From: Hermodice carunculata
Taxonomy: Eukaryota; Annelida; Polychaeta; Eunicida; Amphinomidae
Reading direction: 5' to 3'
Assembly (NCBI GenBank): GCA_964020975.1
Contig: OZ026630.1
Coordinates: 62,805,245-62,869,244, forward strand
Length of the DNA stretch: 64,000 nucleotides
Shown: positions 1 to 12,483 of the stretch, piece by piece
Position numbering within the stretch: the stretch's first letter is position 1
Layout of the letters: every line of letters begins with the position of its first letter
Translations under genes and position numbers: made by a program
Notes under the pieces: generated by a model
The model's input: only the letters and a program-made list of their open reading frames with translations
Told to the model about the DNA's origin: nothing
Databases searched by the model: none

Positions 1-399
1 ACTATCTATAATTTGATGAAGATAACCTGAGATCTTTGCATAAAAAAAGAAATGTCAAGTATATGTCCACTTTCACAACTTTGAAAAGAATGTTTACTAC
101 TATACTAGCATTTAAATATTGTAAAGTGTTATTTACTTCTTTTCTCATGGTCACCGGACAATGACATTCTGGTATGGCCAAACAATGCCCCATCTGTGTT
201 TGTACCTGTGATGCACAAATGTGAATTATGTGATACAGCACCCTGTGCTTTCCTTATAGGACAAAAGTATATCAGATGAAATTGGCCACCTGCGATTACA
301 CTTATTTGTGAATATTGCTGGCAGCCGCCTACTAGCAGCGTCATGTGACCCACTCACAGGTCAAAAATCTGAAGCGTTCCCTTCTACTACAACACATTG
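1..399. other. No recognised feature
   Basis: I see no gene or repeat that I can name. The stretch leads into the decayed LINE, whose 5' limit is uncertain and could reach back into this region. Confidence 0.4.
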
Positions 400-3300
400 C
401 AGTCACTTACTAATCCATACACATGACTCTGTCTTCAGACAAACCTCGAGTCACACACTGATACTGTATGAACCACCTACACTTGGAAACAAAAGCGTGC
501 ATGCTTACGTTGGCAATAACAACCATGTAGCAGACTGCCATACAGTACATGTACAGTGTATGTACTGCTGTAGATACAAGACAAGGAGTATTCTGTGGTA
601 CTGTGGTGTATGGAGCCACCCACAATGTGTGAATGTCAATGACCAGGAGAGCTCCAGACTTTGGAATGAATGAATGTTCCTTTTCTTTGCACCACATGTG
701 AATTGGATAAAGTTGATTTTTCTAGGTCTTGACTTAGCTGCAAATGGCATTGGGGATATGTGAAGTGATACTCAGGTGGTTTTATGCCCACTCAGCTCAC
801 ATGGTCTATCTTTTACCCACATAGATGTAAATGGCATAGCTGTGGAGAGAAGGATGGCATGAATTGACATATTTATTTAGTAGGAAAGCATTTGACATTA
901 TTGGAACAAATGAAACCAAGCTAACCACAGATGTGCCAGACAAACATTTCCAGCTTGATGGTTATCAACTAAAGCATGTAAAGTGAGCTAGCTGATAGAA
1001 ATCAGCAAGAAAGAAGTCAGGTGGATGTGCTGTATGCATAAAACGTCACATACCGTTTCTGATGATAAACCCAATAATATTCCAGAGGATCTCCAGGTAT
1101 CTGTGGAATTGTAACATTCCTGAACAATACTGAGGGATGGTCCAACATAATAATAATTTTTTAAAATCAGTACTTGGGGTACTAAATTTCATGACCACTC
1201 CCCTCTCCCCAACTTAGTACTTAGAAACGACGATGTTCCAAGAAATAATACCAAAATACCACAAAATTTGAGCTACAAATGACCAGCATTTTCCATTATC
1301 TATAGAAGTGTACAGGTCCATTTACCCCCCCCCCCCCCCACTGAAAGTGCTAATTAAAAAAGGATTAAACTGCTGAACCACCCCTAAGATCATTGTTGTC
1401 AAAGTATACAGAGTGGCTGATATACTCATAAATTTGTTTGAGAAAATGAACAAGTAAGTTTAGACAACTTCAGTGACCCTAAATTGGATTTATCACAAAT
1501 GGCCATTTAACTGCAAATAAGTAATAATCCCTTAAAAAATCACACAAAGCATTTTTTTTTATCCAGTCTGAAACATAACAATTGACCCAACTGGTGAATA
1601 AACCCAAAAGATATCACACCACAAAGTCAGACTCTTTTTAGATGTAATACTGACTTCTAACTTTGATCAGAGAGATAAGTCAGATCAGTTGGTATTCAGA
1701 TCACTGTTCAGTGTATTGCATATTGTCTTAAAAACTTACAAACCTGCAAATGTTCATACATGTAGAACTATTGAAATGATAAGTTTCAACAATTTTATAC
1801 CAGAAGATTATCTGTCAGATTTATATGAATGTGATTGGTCAACAATGCAAGCAGAAAATCCTGTAGATTTAGAAGATAGCAAATGGAAAAACCTCTTCAA
1901 CACAATACATGATAAACATTGCCCATTTGTTTCTCAAAGAGGAAGAAAAACATTCTTACATGTACCATGGCTATCAGATGAATTAAAAGAGGAGATTAGA
2001 ATGAAACATTATTTCTTAAAGAAGGTTCATACAAAAGGTTTACAGATATTTTGGCAATTATACAAGCATTTTATAACTAATGTTACCACAGCAAATAATT
2101 TGCAGTTGTCCAAAAGAAATGATCATACTGGTTTTATCATAAAAGATGAGCACAAGCCCAAACTCATGTCGAAATGATCGAAACAACTTCTCCCTGCCAA
2201 TTCAAGAATCCATGGCTTGCTCAATGATGGTCAACTTATCCATGATCATCTGCAAATGGTAAATGCTTTCAATGAGTGTTTCACCTTAACTGGGCTAAAG
2301 CTTGCTGACAAGCTTCCTGCTACCCATACTACTTCTCATCATAATTCAACTGCTGACTCGCCAGTTTTCAAATTTCCCAACTGACTTAATTTGAAAGCAA
2401 TTAGAGTGTTTACAAGGAAATAATGCTGTATGCTTCGACAAAATGTCTGGGACATTTTTGTAGGCAGCAGCATTTGTTATATCCCATCAGCTTACATATA
2501 TCATGAACCTGTCACTCCAAAGTGGCAAATTTGTTTCTGAATGGAAGTTGGCAAAAGTTCTTTTATTGCATAAAGGCTGGCCCATATACTGAAAGAAATA
2601 ATTAGAGGCCCATTCCCATCTTACCAATGCTGTCTAAGATAATGGAAAGACTTGGACACAAAATTTTCACAGAGCTTTTAGATGAACATAAACTCTTCAC
2701 CAGTTTACAACTGGGATTTCACAGCTTGTATTCATCTCTAACTGTTCTCTTAATGTCACAGAAAAATGGCTTGAAAAATTGGACAAAGGATTAGTAACCA
2801 GCATATTTTTTTTTATTTGAGCAAGGCTTTTGATTTGGTTGATATCAAAATTATTTTGGAATCAAATCTACTAAAAGAGCATGGTTCAAAAGCTATCTTC
2901 CACAGTCAATGCAGTCCATTGTGGTTGAAGGAGACATCTGCACCCCTACCTGTAACCATGGGGGTTATGCAGGGATCAATCCTTGGGCCCTTGCTGTTTT
3001 CTTACATTTGAATGACCTGCCTTAAGTATCTGAGGAATGTATATCATCCATGTATACAGGTAATACCCTTCCTCCCACATAACTTTTTTTTCAACAAATG
3101 TATGTGACTCTAGACAGCATAAAATGAGAAAGTGATAAATGCTAACTTGAAAAACATAAAAACTTTCTAGGATGAAAATAGATTAACAATCAATGTAACC
3201 AAATGCTAATTTATGTTAATTGGTACCTATCTGGTTCTATGTAAAATACCAGGCCTTCACATCCACATTAACAGGCTAAGTCAGCTAAGTATATTTGCAT

Positions 3301-4493
3301 GTTAGTTGATGGGAATATCAACTGGAATCTGCATATTGACAATATGGTAAAGAAAATCTCTGGTCAAATTGCAATTCTTTGTTTCCTCACAAAAATAGTG
3401 CCAGTTGGTACACTTTAACTTTTATTCAATGCTATAGTTGAACCCCACTTTGATTACTGTGATATACACTGTAGTACATGCATGGCACTGCCTCCAATCA
3501 GATCTGCCCAGGATTCAGAGACTCCTGGATAGAGCAGCTAGATTACTTAAAGAGTCATCTAGCAAAACAAATACAAGTGAAATGTTCAGCACTGAGCAAC
3601 TTGGATGCCTGTCACTTCACAACCATAGACAAGTTCAGAAATGCACTATGTTTAAGTGCCTGAATAACTTAGTGCCAGCATAATTATTCAACATGTTTCA
3701 TTAAAACAGTACCACCCACTCTTATCATATACAACGAATGCAGGCACTCTCAAAGCTAAGAGGGCAAAAGCTGAATAATACACTGCAACAAACATTTTAC
3801 AGCGCCGTCTGGAAGCAGGATATGGGATAACCTTCCTAAAAAAAATCAAAGCCAGTCTATCAATTGGTGCTTTTAAAGCAAACATTTTCAAATATTATCT
3901 GACAAAACCACAGTTTTAGGTCAGTACGTCTACACGTCTAACTACATAGTGTGAGGTCTAGGCTCCTCAGGGAGACTATGACTGACTGTATTTTGTCCTC
4001 TGCTGACACTACAGACTTTATCGTTCAACATATATTTTTAATTTTGCTGTATATCTTATTTAGATTGGCATCTTTAACAGTTTTCATAAAAAATCAATTG
4101 TTCTGCTACCAAGTCATGGTGTATGTTTTAAATGAACTCATAACATACTGATTATCTGCAATTTATGATGTATCTTTATGAAGTTTTAATCTTTGACCCT
4201 TCACACAATCTGTAATATTTAATTCAATCCTAGGGTTAGGCCACAAAGTCATTAAATATCTCTATCTTATCTTCATATTTATTTTCATATTTACTGTATA
4301 TCTAATTTTGACCTGTTATACCATTTGTATAATATATTTAAGGGTTTTAATATGTTCATATTTGTTATCTATACATTGGTACCTGTGAGATGAGTGTGTG
4401 CTTGGTCATTGAAAATAGTATGTATACTAATTAAGTGTGTAACTAAGGTTTGACAATTATCAATCAATGGATTGATCAATCAATCAATCATTA
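400..4493 (+). mobile_element. Decayed full-length-like LINE (CR1/L2-type), multiple stops and frameshifts
   Basis: Pieces of a non-LTR retrotransposon lie in the right order along the plus strand. A PHD-like cysteine cluster lies at about 560-710 (CMYCC, then WYCGVWSHPQC, then LCTTC after a frameshift). Endonuclease remnants at about 862-1060 read FDIIGTNETKLTTDVPDK and then KKSGGCAVCIKRHIPF, matching the usual INETKL and GGGVAVYI blocks. The endonuclease-RT linker is open at 1689-2177. Reverse transcriptase remnants at 2815-3010 read MSKAFDLVD (motif A) and GVMQGSILGPLLF (GVPQGS block, P changed to M). A post-RT region follows at 3300-3916. The 3' end at about 4460-4493 is a run of TCAATCAA, the same kind of tail as the intact LINE near 34.2 kb. 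Stops occur in every part, so it is dead and old. It is not a copy of the intact element: residues differ throughout. Family placement is inference from domain order. Confidence 0.85.
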
Positions 4494-5493
4494 TAAAACC
4501 CACATCCGCACTTTGGTCTTTGTATCCAAGGTTAGCTGAGCATAGGACTGTCATGGTCCTTTAGTTTTTGCCTGCATATGACTTTTTTCAATTTACAAAT
4601 ATTTGTTTTAAAAAATCACGCAGAAAGTCCAGCAATACTGTTTGAGTAATCAACACCTCTAGTGCCAACCACCTGAATACTACGACAGCTAGGGGACTTG
4701 TAAATGGCTTTAATAAGTTAGTTGGAAAAAATTCCTGCCACGTCACTTTTTTTTTTAAACAACTGATGATGAACCAGGGTACTTTTTATATGGCCTGATG
4801 CCATCCAATATTGTACATTTATATCCATCATCACAGAGGTCAGTGAACTCTAGCCACAACGTACTACCATCTGGACAAACATAAAAGGAACAACCCACAC
4901 CCTCACAGATCATATATCATTCGGTAAATGGTCCTCTGCCACTCAGTTGACTGAACCATTGAATGTGTAATGTTTCTTTTGAGTACTGGCAATAACTGTT
5001 TACATTTGAGTCAACAGAGCACAGAGCAGACACATGAAGCCATGTATGTTGGAAGCACTTGGAGCTGACTTTGCATTCAAGTCACAAGAGCTTTGTTGAA
5101 CACTGTATTTTTACAAATACATGTCCATTGTCAGTCCTCAGACAGCAGTACAAGACAGCAAATATAATGATTCTGTTTGTTACCATTACCGTTGGCCATA
5201 CATTAAAGGATGGGAGTTATGTACACCAAATATTTTTTGAACCTTGGTGCCTGACAGAGCTCACGAGTTGAAAGATTGAAATAAGCATTCAATAGGGCAG
5301 TAAATGCTTTTCAAAGGAGTAATCATCCACAAATTTAAAAGTTAACATGGCAAGTTTTTTAAGCTAATTGTTAAACAAACAGTTAGTTTTAGTTTTGCAA
5401 TGTCCATGTTGTGCATTTCAATTTTTCTTTCTGACAGATCTGCTGAGCTAGAAAGCTGGAGTTGCAATTGTACTTTACTCTTAAAATAAATAA
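4494..5493. other. No gene; fragment of a dispersed repeat
   Basis: At 4530-4556 the sequence GTTAGCTGAGCATAGGACTG and what follows recurs in inverse orientation near 13065-13100. This block resembles the head of an AGGTCA-type repeat. The remainder shows nothing I can name. Confidence 0.4.
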
Positions 5494-5562
5494 AAAACAA
5501 ACAAACAAACAAACAAACAAACAAACAAACAAACAAACAAACAAATAAATAAATAAATAAAT
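5494..5562. repeat. (AAAC)n / (AAAT)n microsatellite
   Basis: A dozen or so AAAC units pass into AAAT units, directly next to the left end of a small inverted-repeat element. Confidence 0.95.
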
Positions 5563-5770
5563 CCTGTAGTTCTAAAAATTTTCATGCTCGATTTAATTTC
5601 GCGCTACCACCCAAAAGGTGAAATTAAAATGGGCAAAAATAAGTTGCATTGTATTTCACTACATTGTATGGCATTGGATTGCATGAAATTAAAATGCGTG
5701 AAAATTCTGCAATTTTAGAACTGAGTTTCCACAATATTAAACATGCGCAAAAATTTCTAGAACTACAGTA
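5563..5770. mobile_element. Short inverted-repeat element (MITE-like), about 208 bp
   Basis: The left end reads CTGTAGTTCTAAAAATTTTC and the reverse complement of the right end reads CTGTAGTTCTAGAAATTTTT, a terminal inverted repeat of roughly 20 bp with few mismatches. The interior is AT-rich, contains smaller inverted segments around GAAATTAAAATG, and has no coding frame. Non-autonomous DNA transposon is inferred from structure; the target duplication is not clear because the left flank is microsatellite. Confidence 0.75.
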
Positions 5771-5920
5771 AATAAGTGAGTGAGTAAATAAATGATACAA
5801 ACATCAAATCCATTAATTAATCATTCTATATGGCTTCCTTTTTGTGTTTCGTTTTCTGTTATATCATGAATTTTACATTGAAATTCAGGTAAAAATGCAA
5901 TGAAAGTACAATGTACCAAA

Positions 5921-6160
5921 TTAACCCATTCCTAGTCACAGTATGACTGAGTCAATAGCTTTCCTTGGCATGGGTTGGGCACATTGCACCCAACCTGCAC
6001 CAAAGAAAGTTATTGACCTAGGGCATGCCATCATAAATGGTCTTTCATACAAATCTAAGCAAAAATGTTTTTTAGTGATGAGAAATTTAAGTAAAAATGT
6101 TACAGCAGACAATAATTTCCATCTGGGTGTTTTTGGATGGTTGGAATGGGAAAGGGTTAA
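5921..6160 (+). mobile_element. Family A foldback MITE, TTAA-flanked
   Basis: The element begins TTAACCCATTCC and ends GGGAAAGGGTTAA, so the ends are inverted and carry TTAA. Just inside the left end GAGTCAATAGCTTTCCTTGG faces an inverted partner (CAAAGAAAGTTATTGACCTA). The open frame at 5943-6173 is a by-product of this repeat. The same layout recurs at least a dozen times in the window. TTAA flanks with a CCCTTT-type end resemble piggyBac termini, which is inference. Confidence 0.85.
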
Positions 6161-6559
6161 GGAAAAGCCTTAATTATGGCCAAATTTGTTCAAAACTCTG
6201 TCACCAAAACTAAGTGAGCATCATTGGGCTAACTGTTACTTTCCCATCTTGAGTCACCATCATGCAGTCAGCATGTGGTTTTATCTGTTATTTATTGCTC
6301 ATGCATAAGGGTGCACAACCTAATAGTAACGGCAGTGTTCAGTACATATATCCTTACTAAGACTTACTGTCTCAGCAGTAAAATATCCACAATTCCCCTG
6401 CACATCAATTTTACGCAATTGGGCATTATAGTTTAAAACCAATTCCATACAAGTGTCATATTTTAAATACATTATCTAGCTAACATTAGATGTAAATCAG
6501 AACAGAATTTACCAGAAGCTTTTATCCCATAACATGCAACATTCTTTGCCGATTAAAGT
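6161..6559. other. No recognised feature
   Basis: AT-rich sequence without a coding frame of note or a repeat I could match elsewhere in the window. Confidence 0.4.
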
Positions 6560-6641
6560 CACTGATTTCTGCGTTGCCTGACAAAGTCATGCTCCAGTTA
6601 TTCCACCAGCTAGAGCATGACTTGCAGGCAAGGTTTTAACC
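6560..6641. mobile_element. Family B palindromic element, diverged copy
   Basis: Arms GCGTTGCCTGACAAAGTCAT and ATGACTTGCAGGCAAGG face each other around a short centre. This is a diverged copy of the perfect palindrome at 40427-40504. Confidence 0.7.
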
Positions 6642-6794
6642 AAAATTCTCCAACAACCTAGAGTGGCAAGAGTCAAACGCTATATCAATGATTGCCTCAT
6701 ATAGTCAACATGACTATGGCCTTTACTGTGTGCACTACAGCTTAATGTAGTATATCCTAATGCATCAAGCAATAATGTCCACAGAGACACAATA

Positions 6795-7110
6795 GGGGTC
6801 ATTCATATCTACTGCAGACCTGCTCTTGCCCCCTAAGTTGCTGGGAAAGACAGCTATATGCCTCCACCAAGGGTATGTTAATTGTAAATCTAGAAATAAC
6901 AGTTTTTCTACCAAAGAATTTAAAATTTACGAATATTGTAAACATGCATCCTGTATGTTTTGAAACCAAGTGATGGACTTCCCTTAAGCCTTTTGCTTAC
7001 TCAGATTGCTGATTTTATTACAGAGTCACATTTTGCCCTGCTGAATGCATGAATGTGTCCTCGATCCTGTGAAGTTCCTTGCTGCAAGATAGGGGGCAGC
7101 AGGGGGCCAC
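6795..7110. repeat. Dispersed repeat, shared with 16785-17100
   Basis: The block starting CATTCATATCTACTGCAGAC resembles CATTCATATTTACTGCAATC at 16793, and further short matches follow in the same order (an ATCC-TATGTTTT block). The element type is unknown and the boundaries are approximate. Confidence 0.4.
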
Positions 7111-8094
7111 AATTAACATGAATTCCTCCTATTACGATTACCCAGGGAAATTTATTTTCTTAAAGTACCTCTTAGGCTTTGATGAAGCATTGAATAAGCA
7201 ATTCATCAAATCATTTCTAAGGTAAAATAAGTCCCAGTGACCTGCACTCTGCTGCCTTTTACCAGGAAAAAGTGTCAGATAATTATAGACGAGCACCAGA
7301 CATTCTCTCTATGCCTGTGTAGTATTGTTTTTCCTGAAAAAGTGGTGTTCTAAAATTGTTTGAGAAATGATAATTAATACATTGGTAACATTCTCATGAG
7401 ACTGAACAATTAAGAAAGAAAAGAATTCTGGAGCTTCTGGGTGTACATAAAAGCAATCCATTTTTTGCCATTATCCATTCAACACTTTTTTACGAGCGCC
7501 TTCATATGAATCTTCAAACCTCTTTGTTTCACAGATCTATAGTATGCCCTCACAACAGGTTTTTTTGTAGAGGCTTTTTAAATATATGTCAGTTTGATAA
7601 TCATAATTGCCTGTACATGTACGTGACTTAGATACAACCCAATCTCGAATTTTTCCTTCCAAAGTAAGTGACTGAATCTTGCATTCAATGATTCCTGTTC
7701 TAATGACAAACGTCTTACAAATGTGACAGCATAGCATCTTTTTGGAAGAACTGAAGCATAGGTCTCTGTGGAACAAAAGTGGACTGTTCTGTAGATGCAC
7801 TTTAAAGAGTGCAATGGTGGCAAATATTAGGGCCATACACTGCACAGACTTCATGCATTAGATTTTAATTACAGTTTAGTAGGTAAAAGCCAGAATATCC
7901 TTTCAGACTGTCAGTGAAAAGAAATCCTTTAAAAGTGTGGTAACTGTGAACAAAAGCTACCTGTCATACAAAACTTGCTTATACATGAATAAGCATATCT
8001 GCTATTCTCATCAGGTAAATAATTGAGAACACTGTTTAATGGCAGAGAACATATGAACTGGAACTATGAGTGTACATGTATATATATATATATT
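7111..8094. other. No gene recognised
   Basis: The longest frame is on the minus strand at 7537-7854 (105 codons, cysteine-rich in parts, for example CCHICKTF). It matches no family I know and has no supporting splice or codon signal, so I do not call it a gene. A short (TA)n run lies at about 8080-8095. Confidence 0.35.
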
Positions 8095-8360
8095 ATGTCA
8101 CAATATGTTAGATAGCTCATTAAGGAGCTCAAGGTCACAAAGGGGCCAACTCGCCCAACAAGGTCCTTATAAGAAGCTTCAGCTGTTAAGGTTTGATGGT
8201 TGCAGTTTTCCTTGTTCTGATGATATTGCATTTGCAAGCTTGGCATTTTGTATGTGGAAGCCTGTGTGACTTAGAAAACGAGGTCAAGGTTAATAACAAT
8301 TAAAAGTCCTCATAAGATGTTTCAGTTGTAAAAGTTCGGTCATATAACATCTTGATTTGG
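8095..8360. repeat. Degenerate AGGTCA-type repeat (family D), two units
   Basis: Two imperfect units: one around CTCAAGGTCACAAAGG followed by TATAAGAAGCTTCAGCTGTT, the second around GAGGTCAAGGTTAATAAC followed by CATAAGATGTTTCAGTTGTA. The paired words in the same order show a tandem duplication of roughly 150 bp. Confidence 0.55.
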
Positions 8361-8548
8361 TGAGAAGTTACTGCATTTACAATGTGTCCGCATGCAGATA
8401 TGATGACCATCATAAATACCTCTTCAACTTATACCAAGGGGGTGAAAAACCAGTGTGGGGTTAAAATGACATCTTTGTCTTACATAACAGTATAGCATGT
8501 GGTCACCCCAAACATGCAGATTGGCTGAAATTATTGTCTGCATTTGAA

Positions 8549-8555
8549 GAGAGAT

Positions 8556-8605
<50 letters not shown>
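8549..8605. repeat. (AG)n and (ACAG)n microsatellite
   Basis: GAGA units interrupted once, passing into four ACAG units. Confidence 0.95.
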
Positions 8606-8606
<1 letters not shown>

Positions 8607-9333
8607 AGTGAATATGCTGACTCTGAAATATATGCCACCCATTTAAACTAATAGAACCTGGGGCAAGAATGAACAGCAAGAGATTATCATTTTTCAGCAA
8701 CACTATTGTCAAATGGTGCAACGCATTGCCTGCCAAGTTGTTTAAACACCAGGCATCACATTCTTCAAAAGTATACACTAGATGAGTGTAAGGACCATTT
8801 TATTACACATACATTTATAGAGCGCTCAATAATCCTCAATGGCCCAAGTTTATTTGATTATTAAGAGAAGCTAATGATGGAAACCTTATTTCCTGACAAG
8901 TTGTAATTACTTTATTTTAATTTAACACTATGCACTTTGAACAATATATTCGTGCATGGGACTCTATCAGGGTCCCATTGGTAGTGCCACAAGTTCATCA
9001 GTTTGTTTTCATTAATTGTGACCATAGGAAATGATGCAATTAAGTCACTCTATTATTTATGAAAAATATTTGTTTCCTGGCATCATGCAGTGGCCTGGCC
9101 TGTGAGAAGTCAAGTGTTGCATAAAGTTCAAATTTCTTGTGATAATTTGTTTGATGCATGAATTGTATTAAAGTGCATGGCGTGGTTGATCTCTAATGCT
9201 GATGCACAGTCATGTTGTGATGCAGTCTGATACTCACTAAAGCATGTCACTGAACGTGCTGTCATTAACCCTTTGTGGATGCATCCAGGCTGACGGTTTA
9301 AAGTTAATATGCACAATGTCCTGCAGTAGAATA
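8606..9333. other. No recognised feature
   Basis: No coding frame or repeat that I can support. Confidence 0.4.
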
Positions 9334-9519
9334 TACAGTGGTCCCTCCTTTGAGAGACCACTCTGACAACAAGTGACCATCTGCCTTTTAAGGCCACATT
9401 AGTAGGTCTCTTGTGATATCTTTTCCATTTTAAATTGACCCCATTGAGAAACCACCCACTTTGTGGGACTCCTCGTGGACGTGCCCCAGGAGTGGTCTGT
9501 CTGAGCAAGGACTGCAGTA
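9334..9519. mobile_element. Family C MITE-like element, TA-flanked, 186 bp
   Basis: The left end reads TACAGTGGTCCCTCCTTTGA followed by GAGACCAC, and the right end read in reverse complement begins TACTGCAGTCCTTGCTCAGA followed by CAGACCAC, giving inverted ends of about 30 bp with mismatches and TA at both borders. The interior block CTGCCTTTTAAGGCCACATT recurs at 54797. A TA target with a CAGTGG-type end is usual for Tc1/mariner-like elements; that placement is inference. Confidence 0.7.
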
Positions 9520-9699
9520 TGTTAAACACTGATGGCACATTTTATGTTGAACTTGAGAAGACAGTTGACAGTTGACAGTTGCTTTACTCAGTCTAAATAT
9601 ATATTGTGTACATAGTATAGTCTTCAGATATTTAAACCGGGAGACTCTGCACTAGGACTCCAGTGAGAAAGTGAATGCACTCGTTATCCTCTAAACCAG

Positions 9700-9811
9700 T
9701 TTTTTTTTTTTTTTTTTTTATAACTACTGCCAGTCCAACCCAGCCCAGCCCAGCCCAATTCCAATCCTGGTCCAGCCCAGCCCAGCCCAGCCCAGCCCAG
9801 CCCAGCCCAGC
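9700..9811. repeat. Poly(T) tract followed by (CCCAG)n array
   Basis: A run of 19-20 T is followed by three and then seven or more CAGCC units separated by a degenerate stretch. The minus strand reads GGGCTGGGCTGGGCT, a sequence with regularly spaced G-triplets. Frames through the array (such as 9632-9832 minus) are repeat artefacts. Confidence 0.9.
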
Positions 9812-10584
9812 CCTTTCTCCTATACTGAGCAAAGCTTTACCTCTATTTGTATTTTACTTACCCTGTTGTCAGGTTAGATGACCTAACAATGTTTACAGAC
9901 AGCATCTATTGTTTGATGCATGTAATCTATTAAAGTGACTAGAATGTTTTAATAAATATATATGCTCACTGAGTTAACTCGTGGACAAAGTTTCAACTGG
10001 TTGGGTGACTTTTTATGAAGATCTCTAACACAGAAGTGATAAACATGCAGGAAATGGTCAATAATAACATAATGTACCATATAAAAATTCTGAATTGTGG
10101 AAAAACATATCAGCGTCACGGTGAAACATAGAAAACACCAGAAATGAAGCCAATTCCTCTCCAAAAGCTTACATCATGATCTTTGACTTGTTCACCTCTA
10201 ATACCAGCAAGCAGTGGTCAGGCTGACACCACTGACCAGGTAAATGATGTGTTCTCATCGTGGTCACTTACTTGTTTATCTCCAAAACTGCTGAGGCTAG
10301 CCGTTGCAGGAGAATTTCAATGCTGCATTGAATCAACCATTGACCGGGCACGATGTGTGTTCTGTATCAGTGTGCCACCAATGTGAATATTTACCCCTGT
10401 CTGCTCTGTTTCTTTTTATCACACATCAATAACAACTGGTAACATGCAACTACACACCTCACTAATATCGTCTCTTCGTGTATATGAAAAGCACCTCGGT
10501 AGGTACCCTTAAATTAACCCTTTCTTGTGATATTTATATCAACACTTGCTGCGGATGAGGCACTATTGGGCATTAAGTAGCCAC
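9812..10584. other. No gene recognised
   Basis: Only short chance frames. A second TTAACCCTTTC lies at 10514, just upstream of a family A copy, and may be a remnant of another copy. Confidence 0.4.
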
Positions 10585-10886
10585 TTAACTATTTCATTGC
10601 CACATTTTGGACTGAGTCAACAGCTTTTCTTGGTGTGCTTTGCCAGGTGCACTGCACCCAAAGTGCACCGTTAACAGCTTTTCTCAATGTGCTTCTGATT
10701 GCACCCAAATTGCACTGAGAAAAGCTGTTGACCTGGACTATTATCTTATTACAGGCAAGCTGGTACAATCATGTACTTGAATGAATGGTCTTCCTACAAT
10801 GAACACAAATCTAGCATCCTTATTTTCATTCAGAGCAGTTCATTTTAACTAGTGCAACTTTAGTTGCAGTTGGCACTGAAAGAGGT
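10585..10886 (+). mobile_element. Family A foldback MITE, enlarged copy
   Basis: It starts TTAACTATTTCATTGCCACA, the same start as the copy at 62651, followed by GGACTGAGTCAACAGC. The inner hairpin is longer than usual because an extra internal segment (two GCACCCAAA blocks) has been duplicated. The right end reads TTGGCACTGAAAGAGG, inverse of the left end, but its TTAA has been lost. Confidence 0.75.
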
Positions 10887-10904
10887 TTTTCTTTTTGTTT
10901 TTCT

Positions 10905-10979
10905 GTTCTTGAGACTTTAAGTGGAAACTGATCTTGAGACTTTAAGTGGAAACTGTTCTTGAGACTTTAAGTGGAAACT
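10905..10979. repeat. Three tandem 25-bp units
   Basis: CTTGAGACTTTAAGTGGAAA occurs three times at an exact 25-bp spacing with almost no divergence, so the duplication is recent. Confidence 0.95.
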
Positions 10980-11686
10980 TTTCTGCAGATAGAAACATCT
11001 AAAAACTTTTGGCCAGCTTCAACAAAAAAAGCTTTATGTTACTTGTTCTCTTGTTTTCAATGCCACCAGTCAATTACAATTTCAACTAAAGGAAACTTTG
11101 AACTTCGACAGACACTTGCCCAGTCACAACATTATACCAGTTCTAGCAAGTACTTCAACTGTTCTTACCAATTAAATAGTGTAGAATTCAAACTTATTAT
11201 AGTCGGTAATCCCTGAGTTATGGAAGGGGATTTCACAAATATTACGCAAATAGCAGGCAAAATGACCATGGATTTCATACATAACCAAATCTGAGCAGTT
11301 TACCTTACTCTTGAAACAAATTTGCTTGCAGTGCGGTTTGCATTTATTTTTGTGACCATCAATTGTCGTGTTTTTGTGGCCTACTCAAGAACCTTGCCAG
11401 CATCTTAAAACTATCAGTCGATCACATTTGCACACACTCACTTATTTCTTGGATGATATGGATAACACAGAGTTTTGCTAGCAGCCACAGAAATGTGCAA
11501 AAATGCAGCTGAGAAGAAATACAAAGTGCATATAGTTACTACATATGCCTCAAAAGTAAGGTATATTGAGGAGAAAAGGTTATGCATTACATATATCTGC
11601 AAGTAACAATCCATTGTTGTAATATTCACAAATCCACTTCCGTAGAGCAAGGGTGATAGACTATAATGGTCATGCAGTCATTGAAA
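10980..11686. other. No recognised feature
   Basis: The frame at 10971-11216 begins inside the tandem repeat and has no family resemblance. Nothing else stands out. Confidence 0.4.
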
Positions 11687-11860
11687 TACTGTGGTCCCTG
11701 TCTTGAAAGTCCACTCCAATGAGGGACCACCTGCCTTTTATGACCACATATGCAAGATATTATGCTTAGTGCCTTAAATGCTCTTTACACCTCTGATGAG
11801 ACACCATGTCTCTTCAGAGACCACATTTTGCTCATAGTTAGGGATGCTCTTTTCATGCAG
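11687..11860. mobile_element. Family C element, diverged
   Basis: It starts TACTGTGGTCCCTGTCTTGA and continues with CACCTGCCTTTTATGACCAC, as in the 9334 and 54756 copies. The right end is blurred; GAGACCACATTTTGC with AGGGATGCTC is the best inverse match. Confidence 0.6.
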
Positions 11861-12483
11861 GCAGGGTTCACTGTTTAGCCCATACAACAGAATAGGGTGT
11901 CATTACACTATGCTGCACAGTGGCAGCACCTACCCCCTGTGTCACATGACAATTTTGACCAATCAATGAGGCAGGTTTTGTTTATCCTCCGGGGGTCTCC
12001 TTCTACAACAGGTGGATACATGTAACTGGTGAAAGTTAGCTGCAGTGCCAGTTACAAGCAACATGCTCCAAGTGGCAGCACTGGATGCAAAAAAGAAAAA
12101 TGATTTCTTTCCAGTTCTGTTTCTTCCCACGTCCCAGCAGCGTTAGGAGCCCTGATAACACCTGCCAGCCTGACCCTCCCCGGCAGTTATATACATATGA
12201 TCTAACATCACAAGTAAGCAGTCTTAGCAGTATCTGCACAAACTCCATGATGGAATAATGGATGGTTCCCCAAGCATGCAGCTGTCCTCACCACTTACAA
12301 TATGTTAACCTGAGTACAACAATATTGCTTGCACCAGAAGACACATGGGTGTTGCAGAAATCTTGTTTGTATCCAGTCTGGGCATTGTAATAGCTGCATA
12401 TTTTGACTCGTATACAGTGACCCTGTATTGTTTCCACAACCTTGTATCAACATTATCACTTTTAACTCTGAACCCTTAAATGC
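11861..12483. other. No gene recognised
   Basis: No exon or repeat identified. A minus-strand frame at 12036-12248 has no recognisable content. Confidence 0.4.

Noticed and set aside
7537-7854. 105-codon minus-strand frame as a gene
   Set aside because: No recognisable domain and no splice or codon-use support.
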